NCBI GenBank assembly: GCA_921293015.1
Contig: OV121093.1
Location: 1,054,001-1,118,000, forward strand
Length of the DNA: 64,000 nucleotides
Source of the DNA: Phorcus lineatus
Taxonomy: Eukaryota > Mollusca > Gastropoda > Trochida > Trochidae
Direction: 5' to 3'
Shown here: piece after piece, positions 1-12,976 of the stretch
Layout of the letters: each line of letters begins with the position of its first letter
How positions within the stretch are numbered: the stretch's first letter is position 1
Notes under the pieces: model-generated
The model's database searches: none
What the model was told of the DNA's origin: nothing
Seen by the model: only the letters and a program-made list of their open reading frames with translations
Program-made: the position numbers and the translations under genes

Positions 1-430
1 GGAACAAAACCTTCACACACAGTTGATACCAAGTTAAATCTGGAACGATGCATCAATGATATACAGCACCGGATGACTGCAAACGCTCTCAAGGAGGACT
101 GACCATATCACCCCCGTCCTGAAACCCCTTCACTGGTTACCTTTACATAACCGAATCTCTTTTAGACGCTTTTCATGATGATGACTCCCCAGCCTATATC
201 AGGGACCTATTGCATCTCTACCAGCCACAACAATCTGTTTGAACTGCCTAGAACTAACACAAAGATGGGTGAAATGGCATTGTGCTTCGCATGTCAAATA
301 ACATCGGAACTATCTTTCAATGGATATCAGGAACTGTCCAACAAAAGACTTTGTTCCTAGTCATTTCAAGACCTATCTCTTCTCGGTCCACTTCAACAAG
401 CGCCGCTGAGCAGTCGAAGTTCGAAGTTGT
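1..430 (+). mobile_element. Decayed 3' end of a CR1/L2-like LINE
   Basis: Conceptual translation gives the conserved C-terminal signature of CR1/L2-group LINEs: PVLKPLHWLPLHNRISFR near 112-165, followed by a PAYIRDLLHLYQP segment near 189-230 and a weak KTYLF-like stretch near 365-385. The frame is interrupted, so this is a dead fragment. It enters from the left edge of the window and its 5' part is not visible. Assignment to CR1 versus L2 is uncertain. Confidence 0.5.
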
Positions 431-532
431 TTATTTCGGTTGATATTTAGGCCATCGGCCTATAACAACATAGGATACATAAATATTAACAAACATAATA
501 CACATGCGTATACATCAAGAAATATAAGATGT

Positions 533-1315
533 TTATGTTATAAATGATTCCCGAAATTCCATAGCATGGTAAATATACATTGCAATTTTTCTAATGCATT
601 CTTCATTTTTATTTGACATTAATTCAATGAAGTGGTGTTTTGACCTTATTGCAACATTAATGTATTGCTTTCTAATATGTGAAAGTGATTCACAATGGAG
701 TAGAAAATGATACTCATCTTCGATCTGTCCTGATCTACACAATCTGCATATTCTATTTACACGTTCTACGCCATTCATCCTACCAGTTTCTATTTCAAGT
801 GGGAGGACTCCACAACGGAAATTTGCCAAAGCACTTCTAAATTTATTTATTTGAAGTGAATTTATGTATTCTTCGGTTTCAAATATGAGTTTAAAAGTTT
901 TGTAAATTTGAAGTTTGGATATCTTCCCTATCGTTGTATACCAATCTGATATAAACACATCTTTTATCCTTTGTCTGAATTCATTAATGAATAAATTTAC
1001 GTTTTGTACCCCCTGATTTGCCCAAACATACATAAATCCGTTTAAGCACAAAATTTTCCTAACTCTAGTTTTCCCAGTTGACTTTACCATTTGTGTCATA
1101 CAGGAGAGACATTTTGTAGGATTTCTTGGCATATCTATGGTCAGGCATTCTGCTTATCTTGAGCCAAAATTTTACAACTCTGACCATAGTATTAACAAAT
1201 ATTGGGAAACGGCCACATTCACCAAGAACAGCATAATTTGGTGCTTGAATTGCTAGTTTAAGATATCTCTTGCAAGCTGTTATTTGAATTCTCTCTAGTT
1301 CATCGTTGAGCAGTC
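533..1315 (-). mobile_element. LINE ORF2 C-terminal fragment with zinc knuckle
   Basis: A 199-codon open frame (533-1132) on the minus strand carries the C-terminal zinc-binding motif of many LINE reverse transcriptases, CRLCRSGQIEDEYHFLLHC. Just upstream, in another frame (about 1133-1315), reads an ECGRFPI segment that normally precedes this domain, so at least one frameshift separates them. No catalytic reverse-transcriptase blocks or endonuclease are present, so this is a 5'-truncated dead copy. It faces the CR1/L2-like fragment to its left. The fragment at 58200-59036 shares the ECGR(L/F)P signature and is probably from the same superfamily. Confidence 0.7.
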
Positions 1316-4155
1316 ATTAAATATCTATAATATAAATATATATAATATAATATAAATTAATAATCATTTATTCATTCATTCATTCATTATCATTCATAAG
1401 TTATGTTTATTTTAACACCTTCTTCACTATCTCTATTTTTTCCTCAAAAGAAAACTCAACCTCTGAGTGACCGGGGTCATTTCCGTTTATTATCGAAGTT
1501 ACCTATATTACGTATAGTACCGTTATATTTAAAGCGAAATGAACCATATAATAGTGGTAGTCATCGGTATTCGACGTCAGTTTGATCTACAAGCCTTCAT
1601 ATGCGTCCTTATTTTCAAACATCTCTTTATCTGCCACTTTAGATCAATCATTCTTGTATAGAGCAACGAATCTTACTAATGAACGCTTGAAAATGAGTGT
1701 ATATCACTACAAAACCATAAGGCTTCTTAATCAGGTCGTTCAGACTGTGTCTGATATATAAAGTATTTGCTAGACAAACAGTCCGTTGCATATCCTGTGT
1801 GAAGGTATGTCAAGGAGTCTAATATTTATCGAATGAGTTTGTTATGAATGATACAAAGTTTCTTTAGAGAAGAGTTTTCAAAACTGCAGTGCTCTACCGG
1901 CAGTGGTGAGTGAACGAAGCACTCATAAAATATCTATATGGTCTCTGCAGACTTCCGGATATTCAAGTATAAATACAAAGTGTCCTCAAAACGCATTGAT
2001 ACATTTACTGACAAATTATGTGTTGGAATTCATTAAAATGTCTGTGGACCCATTTTATTTAAAGCCATATGACATCGTGGCAACACTTTGAAAATATCAG
2101 AAGTAAGTAAGTAAGTAAGTAAGTAAGGGAAAATTAGTAATATTCTACAAAAAGGCTTTTTTAATTTTAAGTTTTGTAAGACCTTCCTTACATTGTCATT
2201 TGATTAAAATGGTAACAACAAAACATGATAGCGTGAGATAATAAAGCTATTGACGTATACTGGTATTAACTCCATTTTCAATGTACTATCATTATATATT
2301 CTTTTCTCCTTTAAATACAGTTCATTGAATAAATTTCCGATTATTTCTTTACATATAAAGCGGATATGATCATTCAATTGAAACAAAATACTGCTATAGA
2401 TGATACGTAAAATTATCAAAACATTTGAATTTTCGTTTTATAAACATGAATCTTATTCTCGTATCTATCTGTGCTCAAGTCTCCTCACAATTATTTCATT
2501 CACCATCATTGAAATCCTGCACCGGGAAAGATCACAACACATCTGCTTGACTACACCAAAATCAACATGGAAATTTGTTAAATATATGTTTGGGCCTTGC
2601 TTTTTTCTGTGCTTATCAACATCTCACAGTACCATTCTTTGTTTCTGGAGCTGATAGTCTACATAATATGCAGAAGCAACTAGAAAGCCAATCTCTCCCA
2701 AAAGAGGTAGCACCGTCATTAAGTTGTATAGATATTTATGACGGAGCTACGTCTGTTGGGAGAGAATGCTGGAAAGCTCGAAAAAAAGGGATTATTGATT
2801 AAAACCTCATATATCACTAAGTGAAATCTTATATATAACAGATACAACAGTTGTCGCTTTTATTAAAATGTTGTTGGTATTTGATTATAATTGAATAGCA
2901 ATATTGCATTATGATAATTGGTCCATGACTCATTTTTAGTTATGTTACTTAGGTGAGAACTCACAATGAGTAAACAGCTTATCCAAAGGAGAAGAGATTG
3001 TCAATATTTTCTGTGTACTGCTATAGCTGAAAATCTGCTTTCTTTCGAATGTTGTTCCAATGGCATGATGTCACTGACATTCTGTCTGGAACTGCTGTGT
3101 GAACAAAGGCCTTTGTGAATATGTATTTAACTAGCTTATCATCCATGACATATTTGATTTTTAATCTATATCAACGTTTTGTTTAGCATTTTTCAAATTC
3201 TAATTATATGAAATCGTTTGTTGTAATTTGCTTGTTTGACAGGAAATAATTTTCTTTCTAAATGCACACAATAGTATTTAAAACACATCATGTAGCCTAT
3301 CGTTAAGGTCCTGTATAAACTATATATATGGTTTATTGGAGTTGGTAGCATATTATAAGTATGAGCACATGTGCACATGTCACGTTTGTCTAGCAACGAT
3401 TGTTTCAGCACTAGTAATGATATTTTACGTCTATGACCTCATAAAAAACATTTTCCTGAGATGCGTCCACAATAACTACATTGTGGAAATTTAAACCGAA
3501 ACTTACACTGCACAAAATGAAAACTAGATATCATAATTGAGCATGATTTGTATTATATAGAATGCATTGTAATCTCATAAAAAAAACTGTCTACAGTTAC
3601 AACTATAGGACTCCTTTTGTCACTAAATTATTTTTACATCTATTATCGATGAATGATTCACTTATCTTACAAAACAAAATAATGATTAAGACAAACAATA
3701 TCTTCAGTTCCATTACTGATATGCTTCATCAGCGCCTGTTTAAATTTATATATGGATCACATACTTTTGAATAAGTAAAGACAATGAGTCAAAACTGCCT
3801 TCTATTTGACTCATTGTCTCTGCTTATTAATAAGTATGTCATCCCTTTGTTAAATACGTGTGAAAGTTGAGTCACAGGGTTTAAGAAGCAAGAGTGATTG
3901 CGAAATAATTATTTTATGATTCATTTTGAAACTGCATGCATGTTTTCTAGCATATATATATTTATATTTATATATATAAATCTTAGAATTATGACATTAT
4001 ACGTGTGTTTTATAAATATCTAATCAATTGATTATGTATCATGTCAAAGTCATAATGTCATAGAAGAAAAAGTAACTGTCTCGTTTAGAAACATAACTCC
4101 AATCACGACACGTAATTCAAAGAACAATACAATCACATGATTTCGCTGAACTGAA
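1316..4155. other. Gene-free AT-rich stretch with small simple repeats
   Basis: I see no supported gene here. There are AT-rich and CATT-type microsatellites at about 1320-1400, an (AAGT)n run at 2101-2127, and an (AT)-rich run at about 3950-3985. A perfect 15-bp-arm hairpin with AP-1-like TGAGTCA arms lies at 3779-3819. The segment at about 3300-3420 belongs to a dispersed repeat seen again near 14300-14410 and, inverted, near 17020-17105. Confidence 0.5.
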
Positions 4156-4369
4156 CTAAAAATAGTCACGCGGAATTACCACACAGCGTAGGACGCTCTT
4201 CAGAGCTTGAAACAGAAACTCCTTGCTGAGTCATAGGTTTCGCAAGCGCCTTCTGGTTAGCGAAACAGCGTCGTTAGGAGTTTAGCAGTGAATCAACTGT
4301 AGGTGCGACAGACATTCCTCTTGTTTGCTGAACAACAAACCTTTAAACCGTAACGAAGGATACGAAAAC
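4156..4369 (+). promoter_or_regulatory. Possible promoter and untranslated first exon
   Basis: A TATA/MEF2-like CTAAAAATAG at about 4156-4165 is followed at the expected distance by a less AT-rich segment of about 180 bp. That segment ends in a good 5' splice site (GAAAAC then gtaagt, exon end 4369). The CUB-like gene begins its coding exon at an acceptor (26986/26987) that requires an upstream untranslated exon, and this is the best-looking candidate I noticed. The link spans about 22.6 kb and is inference only. Confidence 0.25.
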
Positions 4370-5652
4370 GTAAGTAAAGCCGTTTTAATACCGCAAGAGC
4401 ATTGTGTTACGTACCACGATCTTAGAAAATTGTTTAGAAACTGTCTGCAGAAGTGAATGATTTTGTGAAAACACTGAAAAGGGCGTACGTTAGTCTGTGT
4501 CCTGCTCGTTTTGAAGATCCTGTTCCGTGATTGGAGTAAATAATGGCTTGATCACAACTACAATACGCCGAAAATTTAAGACATGTTTGATAGTATGTGA
4601 CTTATCATTCCTTGGAGGACGTATGTGATATATTCTTGATTAAGATAATATAAAGACCAGTTGACAGTGTAAAATGGCAGTCGGTGGAGAGTTTGAAGTG
4701 ATGAAGGGAGGCAACTCTTTGCCTTCTCAAAAGTCCAATCTAAATTCTAACATGACACGAAAACTAGAATGATAATACTGCTTTCTGATTGGTTACCACA
4801 ATCAATTTTGGAGTGATTATTTCGCTAATAATCACCTCTAAATATTTAGGACCGATTCACATTCATACGCGCACGTTTACAAACTCCACTCGCTGAACTT
4901 ACTGTTTTCATCGCCTTACAGACAACAGCAAAATGAATTTTAAATCAATTCTATCCAGACATTGAAAATAGTGTATTTTTTAAAATGAAATTTAGAAGAT
5001 AAATCCATTCTATATTTTGTTGTCGAAGTAGCCTAGTTTATTTTTTATCAATTAAATTCAATTTCAAACCCAGCTCGCTTCGCACCGTTACGTGCGGTAA
5101 TACTTATATATAGCGATTCGTCAAGTGAACAGAAGGGACGTACGTTATTCTTCAACTTTACAAACTCCTTCCCTTTCTCCCTGCCATTCATAACTGACAT
5201 TTCCAGACAGTGTATTCAACCATGACAAACTATAAAGCTTTCTTGATCGTCTATTCGTTCAGTTCACATCTATGATCTAGGCGTGAGGAGTAGTAAACGA
5301 CTACTTTTAGAGTAACGTCCCTTGATTGGGTCAGTCCTTATCGGTATTGTAGGGATGATAGGTGACCTTTGTAAAATTTACGTGAAAAACGTATCTCTGA
5401 CGGGGAAAAAAAATCTGTCTTTTGTTGATCTTATAGTCAACGAAATAAATACTTAAGGGGTTCTATTTAAAAAACCTGTTGGTTTATTTTTTTTCATATT
5501 TTTTTTTTATTGAAGCGTGTTCTTGGAAAATGGAACTGTACCGTAGTTTCTAAAGCAAGTGGAACTGGTCTGTACTGGTTCGACCTAATCACATTGTTGT
5601 TGCGCAAGGCAAATAAGTTCCTCATTATTTTTCTAATTAGTCATGTTAGAAT

Positions 5653-5815
5653 GGAGATAAATCCCTTCTGTTTTTTATTTTGGGGTTGTATGTCGTGCAT
5701 TTTTCACCCCTAAATAAACATTTCAAACCTCGCAAGCTCGGTTTGAAATTATATTTAGGGGTGAAAAATGCACGACATACAACCCCAAAATAAAAAACAG
5801 AAGGGATTTATCTCC
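5653..5815. repeat. Near-perfect palindrome, about 75-bp arms
   Basis: The left arm begins GGAGATAAATCCCTTC at 5653 and the right arm ends with its reverse complement at 5815. The arms meet at a short centre (CGCAAGCTCG) near 5734. I found no mismatch in the parts compared. It could be a foldback element, a template-switch inversion or an assembly artefact. Confidence 0.9.
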
Positions 5816-5844
5816 TAATTAACCAAAGGCTTCAAACCTTATCT

Positions 5845-6330
5845 TACTTGTATATAATATATATGAAGGAGGTCCCTTAAATATTGTGGCCCTTATCGTC
5901 TTACTTGTATATAATATATATATATGAAGGAGGTCCCTTTAATATCATGGCCTGTATCATCTTACTTGTATATAATATATATGAAGGATGTCCCTTTAAT
6001 ATTGTGGCCCTTATCGTCTTACATGTATATAATATATATATATGAAGGATGTCCCTTTGATATCATGGCCCGTATCATCTTACTTGTATATAATATATAT
6101 ATATGAAAGATGTCCCTTTGATATTGTGGCCCTTATCATCTTACATGTATATAATATATATATGAAGGATGTCCCTTTAATATTGTGGCCCTTATCGTCT
6201 TACATGTATATAATATATATATGAAGGATGTCCCTTTAATATTGTGGCCCTTATCGTCTTACATGTATATAATATATATATGAAGGAGGTCCCTTTAATA
6301 TTGTGGCCCTTATCGTCTTACATGTATATT
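5845..6330. repeat. Minisatellite, unit about 58 bp, about 8 copies
   Basis: The unit contains GTCCCTTTAATATTGTGGCC followed by CTTATCGTCTTACATGTATATAATATATATA. Copies vary in the length of the TA run and at a few bases. Short open frames across it are read-through of the repeat and are not genes. It starts about 30 bp after the palindrome. Confidence 0.9.
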
Positions 6331-7785
6331 TTTATCCAAATTAGAATCATGTCTACAGATGTTGTATTTTTTATATAACTGCACCATTATCCTTAAAAAT
6401 ATTTTCAAACTTAAAATTCTACCAGGAGAGAATATATTTTCAGACATAAAATGAAAATTCATTGTCGATTTGATATATTTTAACAGAAGTGTTTCTAATA
6501 TTGGGGTTGAAAAATCAAAGAGTAAAATCTTCATTAAGAAATAAATATTATTTTGGTTGAAATTAAAGGATTTGATATAAGTAATTGCAAAACTAGAAAA
6601 ATACTTTTATCTTGCCTCATTTTTAGGGAGCTGTCAGTTTTAACACATAAGCTAATATACAATGTCAAACAAATTTGTACTTGTTTTACAGTAAACGTTC
6701 AGGTAACATTCAAATGGTGTTATTTCTTATCATGAAACAAGATTTTTAAAAATTATTCCAGAACTTTTGATATACTCTTTATGTTTATGGTTAGAAAGGT
6801 AAAATTAGGGATTTCTTTCTTATTTTTGTAGTAAATGGAATGTTACATTCAACACATGTAAAATCTTTGAAGCAGTTTCCATTTACATATACAGTAATAT
6901 TTGGAAAAATGATAAAAACACTGAAAACTTCAGATCAGTGAACATGTAAGAAAATAGGACTTTATAATTGAAAAAATTAACTTTATAAGATTCCTCTACA
7001 TTTGGTTTATTTATTTATTTTGCCTTTTACTTAGATAAATATCCTTTGTCAGCATTGAAGACTGAACTTATTTTGCCATGATAATAGGGTTACCTCCTTA
7101 ATAGGGTCACTGACCATAAAGGCAAAGACTAACAGCCTTTGTGAACAGGGGTCACACATGATCATATGACTTTACAATCTATGTTGGTAAAGTGACAAGT
7201 AAGATTTGTGCACTAAATGTGTTACTGAATCAAATCATTATCTCTGCCAAAATATATATTATATATATAATATGTAAAAAACACGCTCAAGTTTTGCACA
7301 TTGATCTGAGGCTACAAAAAAGATTTGTGAACTACCAAGACAAAGTGATTCCTTGTGACTCTATGCTGATGATATCTTCACATAGTTTTGAATTATCAAT
7401 GTCCACTCCACTACTCTGAGCCAAGGGAGTATTTTAGCTTGATCAATTTACTGATGGGAACAAGTTGGGGCAGTGTTTGGATACACACTTGCTTTGTCAT
7501 AAGTGCACAAATAGATTTATGAGTTGTCGACCATGAAATTTGAGTTGTATGCCAAACACGTGCCCTTTTCTTTCCTATATAAAGATGAATACCCAATAAC
7601 CATCAACCTTGTTTGAGGGGTCTTCAATATAACTGTGCACGCCACATCAATATAAGGAATACCATGTCAGTCACGTTCACAGTGTTTGGCACGTGAAGGC
7701 ACATCAAGGCACATCTTTCAGATTTAAACTGTTTTGATTCCATAATTATCTGGTCTAGTTTATCTTTGTATGTTTCAATGTTTCA

Positions 7786-7880
7786 AAAACTCTTTACAGA
7801 ATTCTCTTGTACAAAATAATATTACAAACTCTTTACAGAATTCTCTTGTACAAAATAAAAATACAAATTCTTTACAGAAT
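7786..7880. repeat. Short tandem repeat, about 38 bp x 2.5
   Basis: Successive copies of CTTTACAGAATTCTCTTGTA separated by an AT-rich stretch. The third copy is truncated. Confidence 0.8.
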
Positions 7881-8286
7881 TTATCAGATTAACTATTATT
7901 GTTTAACTTTCATTATCCTTGTTGAATTTTAAAATCAACCACAACCTAACAGTTTTATATTTTGAGGTCCCAATGTGTCTTGTATTTTTGTACATGGACC
8001 TGTGACCGTTATGCTAGATAAACTTCATGGCAGTGAGAAGTGACCTTGAATAATTAGAAGTTGGAAGGATGAAGTAAACCCAGAGTAACAGTTTCAGAGT
8101 TAAACAGAGCAGATCCATAGATTGAGTTACTTTTAACTTTGAGTTTAGTCCATGTTGCATGGAAACCATCAGGATGTATATTTTATTTATGTGTAGTCGA
8201 CATGTGTGACGCTGTTTACTTATGATTCATTGCTTCTAATGTTACAGTCAACTGGATCAATACAACGAGCTCTGATTCGTGACTGT

Positions 8287-8595
8287 GTAACAGGAGACTT
8301 AATACATTCTAGGTCTTTATTGAGCAGGTCTAGAAGTAAAAAGCATGAAGAAATAGAACAGTTTGAATGAAGGTTATAACAATTGTTTTAAATAAATTGC
8401 AGCCTTAAATCAAGTCTACAAAAATTTTGCTGAGTCTTGTAACAGGAGTCTTAATACAGTCTAGATCTGCATTCAGCAAATCTAGAAGTAAAAAGCATAT
8501 AGAATAGAACAGCTTGAATGGAGCTTTATAATAATCATTTTAAAATAAATTGAAGTCTAAAATCAAGTCTACATTAATTTTACTGAGTCTTGTAA
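8287..8595. repeat. Two tandem copies of a 152-bp dispersed repeat
   Basis: Copy one starts at 8287 and copy two at 8439. Both start GTAACAGGAG and run through TCTAGAAGTAAAAAGCAT to a shared AAATCAAGTCTACA segment. They are diverged by roughly 15 percent by eye. A third partial copy (TTTAATACAGTCTAG and neighbours) lies at about 15833-15880, so this is a dispersed family. Its class is unknown. Confidence 0.75.
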
Positions 8596-9044
8596 CTTTA
8601 CACTTCTCAGTCTTCAAACCAGTTCATTATTCATGCAAGAGAATCAGCAGTTTGGGGTCATAAGGAAAGGTCAACCAGCCCAGTGACAGGGATCAAGGAG
8701 TTCGCGTGACAGGAGGGGTTACTTACCTTTACCAGTACATGTCAAATTGCAATTATTTCCATTTACATCTATTATTCTAGAATTGTTCTTCTCAATATTA
8801 TATTTAGGACACTAAACCAATAATTTATGGTGTTTATGTAATTTCACAAGTTAAATTCGCTAACAAGTGACAACTGAAGCTTTTAGATTTGAAAAAATTC
8901 ATAAGACAGATCCTCGATAACTTGATGATTGAACCTGAAATTGCAATAATTAGCTTCAGGGAGATTGAGACCAACTCTAGAACCATTTAGACACTGAAAC
9001 ACTCTTTGATTTAAAAAAAAAAAATTCATCTATTGATGAACTAT

Positions 9045-9420
9045 CATGATAGCTATCGCAATAGTTAGGCATTATAGATTATTGCTATTGCTATAGTTAG
9101 GCATTATAGATTATTGCTTTTGCAATAGTTAGGCATTATGGATTATTGCTATTGCAATAGTTAGCCATTATAGATTATTGCTATTGCAATAGTTAGGCAT
9201 TATAGATTAATGCTATTGCAATAGTTAGGCATTATAGATTAATGCTATTGCAATAGTTAGGCATTATGGATTATTGCTATTGCAATAGTTAGGCATTATG
9301 GAATATTGCTATTGCAATAGTTAGGCATTATAAATTATTGCTATTGCATTAGTAAGGCATTATAGATTATTGCTATTGCAATAGTTAGGCATTATACATT
9401 ATTGCTATTGCAGTAGTCCT
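9045..9420. repeat. Minisatellite, 33-bp unit, about 11 copies
   Basis: The unit reads TTATTGCTATTGCAATAGTT followed by AGGCATTATAGA. Each unit contains a small palindrome, CTATTGCAATAG, so single strands could form regularly spaced hairpins. Confidence 0.95.
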
Positions 9421-10857
9421 CTGTGGGTCAATAGTCTCCCCAAGTTGTCGTCTCACACGATTGTAACACACATTGTTCCCTATTGCAAAGGGACTGAAGG
9501 ACAGTCTTAAGACATACAACAGCTTTATAGTAGGTCATTGTTTCAAATAGGAGAGGCAAATCGCAGTGGATGGTTATGTCTATATATATATATGCTAGAG
9601 CATGTCAAGGTAACCTTTGTCTTTCTGCTCTTTTTGCAGTCTTTTCTTTCTTAAAAATGTTGCAGATCTGAAATACTATTTTTGTCATTTTGTAATTTAT
9701 TATTTATTAGACTTCTGTTTTTTACCATCACTTAGGCATTATGGTACTATTTTCCTCTCCAAAGTAGATATTTTCTATTGAAAGTTAAGACATGCTTGAA
9801 ATTGAAATTGAAAGGAAAATAGCATGAATTTGATAGTAAAGGCAACCTCAGAGTCAGGGCGCCTTCCCTTCGAGTACCTCTACGGTAGTTGCCCTGCTTT
9901 CACTTGTGGGGGCATTGTTGTCAAGAATCTTACACCAAGTTCGACAGTTTTTCAAAACTGGACAGTAATTGTTTATTCCGTACAATGACAGGTATTTATC
10001 AAATGACAGAAACACTGATTATCATATACCTTTGGCAGGTAGGTATTGGTCATAAAACTGACATTATAAAGTCTTGAATTAACTTTGTAATGTTATATTT
10101 TCATTTTCACTTAAGAAATTGCTTTGGCACTTTAAAAATTTGTTAATTATTTCATCACTGTCATTTTCACTTTTGATTATGATAAGGATTTTACAGTTTT
10201 GGCTTTACTTCCTTAGTGCAAAAACTGCTATAAGTCAATGACTAAGTGATACTGAGAACATAATTAACCCTGTACATGCCACGTCAGTGTGAGGATAAAA
10301 GCCGTGTACAGCATGTGAACATAAGTACCACTCACACTGCTGACCTAAATCGTCATTGACATAAGAACCTGTCTGACGATTTTATGACCCTCCATTTGTT
10401 ATTGAAAGATACGGTCTGCCGATTTACTGCAGTATCGACCAATGTTTACAGTTTGTTGCTGACAACAGACATTTAATATCCTGTATGTGCTGTATGTTGA
10501 TTTGAATTTATTCACCTGCATTGTAAACACTTTATCTATTTTTCACGCATAAGTCTATTGCTGTTTATACTTCAATATTTCAGATATATAATTTTCAGAT
10601 ATATAAGTAATATAATAAGGAAACTACCATTAGTCAACTCAAGCCTTCCAATGCAAAACATATCAAGTAACATCCTATTGCGCAGTATTGGTACAAAAAT
10701 AGTTATAAAGTATTCATTGTGTTGTGTTTTTCTTGGTAGTCTGAATATTGTTCCACAATTATGTCATTATCTTAATGTCATCACTTTACAAGACCCTCCT
10801 GGGTGTTCCTCTTTACCTTGAGTGTTCTGTTCTCAGACATGTAGCTTTCCAAGAAAA

Positions 10858-11166
10858 TTTAAATATCAGTTACATGAGGACATGTAAATATCAGTTGAAT
10901 GAGGACATGTTAATTTTTAGTTGAATGAGGACATGTAAATATTGATCAGTTGAATGAGGACATGTAACTATCAGTGGAATGAGGACATGTTAATATCAGT
11001 TGAATGAGGACATGTAAATATCAGTTGAATGAGGACACGCAAATAGCAGTGGAATGAGGACATGTTAATATCAGTGGAATGAGGACATGCAAACATCAGT
11101 GGAATGAGGACATGTTAATATCAGTTGAATGAGGACATGTAAATATCAGTTGAATGAGGACATGTT
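10858..11166. repeat. Minisatellite, 25-bp unit, about 12 copies
   Basis: The unit reads GAGGACATGTAAATATCAGT followed by TGAAT. The array sits between two diverged copies of a roughly 110-bp sequence (about 10770-10890 and 11443-11550), each containing TCAGACA(T/G)GTAG then TTTCCAAGAAA. Part of the right copy continues into one more degenerate unit. Confidence 0.9.
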
Positions 11167-12659
11167 TTGCAGACAAATTCTAGGGTTGTAATTGTATTGT
11201 GGTGTCAAGTAAAATTATTTAACGATTACAGTTTGAAGGATTAAAGGTAGTTTGTGTTACATTAATGTTCCTGAGAAAATATACATGTGTGATCTCTGCT
11301 TAATTTACTTTTGACCACTAGCTAGAATATTGTTTGCTGAATAGTTGGGACCACTTGTTAGACCCTTTTTCAGATGCAGCGTGTTGCCCCTCTATGTAGG
11401 TTTTCAGAGACGTAGGAGTGGTCAGATGCAGCGTATTTCATCATGTAACTGTCTTCACTTTACAAGTCCTTCATTACCTCGAGTGTCCCATTCTCAGACA
11501 GGTAGATTTCCAAGAAATTTAAACATGAGTTGAATAAGGACATGTAAAAAATTTATTTTCAGATTTTATAATAAAATAAAACTTCACATGAGAAATTCAG
11601 TAAGGAAAAGTTAAACATTGATATGGTTAAGTAGAGATTTAACTTAAACCAGTTTGATATTCACTAACATGCTGATTCAGTCTGGGACCATGTTGTGATT
11701 GTTTATGATTTTGTTATTGGATGAATTAAACGCTCCAGGTGATTCATCTTCTGTTCCTGTCATAGAAATATGTCGTGCATTTCTCTCACGATGGGCAGGC
11801 TCCAGTTGTATCTTGTGCTGGAAATAATCGTTTCAAATAAGCACGATTTTGTTATGGCATGCATGATTTGAACAACATCTTTCACAAAGTCCATATTCAC
11901 CAATATTTCTATATTCAGGACATTTATTTCTGTTGCCTTGGAAACTGTAGAGCTGTCATGTTTACATTCCTATAATGTGATCCATCATTGGGAAGTAAGT
12001 GACATGAATTTGGTATGTTGTCGGGTCAGACAAACAATTCAAGTCCTGCAGCCAAGAGTTTATCCTGACCTCTGAAAGGCATGCAAGGTAATTTGTTCTT
12101 AATCAGTCTAACTGGATCATTGGTCTGCAGCTAATTGTGCCAGTCATGCGATTTGTTGCCAGTGACTCATGATTTACCAATTATAATATTTAAAGAGTTT
12201 TTCCCCCTTGTGATAACTATGTCACTCTTCGATTAATTCCTGTCATATTCAGCAGCAGGTTAAAGAAAGAATAGGGAAATAGTGTAAACCATTAAGAAGA
12301 CAGTATGTTGAGTAGTTTTGATTAATTCCTGAAGAAGGTTGAGGGAAAGAATAGTGAAAACCAGTAAGGAAAGGATATTTTGAGTAGGATGATTTGTTGG
12401 CAGTCCTTTTCCCCAGGGAATGTAAGAAGTGTAATGAACAATGGATAGGAATAATGGCTGCTAGTGGAATAGGAGCCTTTGTTTGTACTATAAAAACTGT
12501 AGGTCATTATTCACCAAGTCTAGACTTACAATCGCAATAACAAGACATTAACATGAGAATAGTCCTACATTGTCCATTTTGTTTGAAGACATTTCAGTGA
12601 CTATTCAGTGACTACGTATCATTCGTGGAATGATTGATGGGTCTGTGCTGGTAACTTGG

Positions 12660-12892
12660 TTTAACTTCACCTCAAGTTAGTCTTATCAAGGAGACATTCA
12701 CCTCGTTAGTCTTATCAAGGAGACATTCACCTCGTTAGTCTTATCAAGGAGACATTCACCTCAAGTTAGTCTTGTCAATGAGACATTCACCTCAAGTTAG
12801 TCTTATCAAGGAGACATTCACCTCAAGTTAGTCTTATCAATGAGACATTCACCTCAAGTTAGTCTTATCAAGGAGACATTCATATACTTACT
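12660..12892. repeat. Minisatellite, about 31-bp unit, about 7 copies
   Basis: The unit reads CTCAAGTTAGTCTTATCAAG followed by GAGACATTCAC. Two units lack a few bases. Confidence 0.9.
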
Positions 12893-12976
12893 ATCATTTA
12901 CAATAAGCCCAAAAATTTTTACTTGGTATCTTTCGGCCAGATCCCAGATGCCCTTCTCAAACAGGGTTCTAGCAGC

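Larger units (their letters stand above)
6331..9044. other. Gene-free stretch
   Basis: I see no supported gene. It holds a three-copy, about 38-bp tandem repeat (7786-7880) and a 152-bp tandem duplication (8287-8595). The rest is AT-rich DNA without recognisable structure. Confidence 0.5.

Noticed and set aside
5924-6224. 60-codon frames with MKDVPLI(S/L)WP repeats
   Set aside because: They are translations of the 58-bp minisatellite, broken at intervals by unit-length changes.
9045-9420. CRISPR-like spacing of repeats
   Set aside because: The units are directly tandem with no unique spacers, and the window is plainly eukaryotic.
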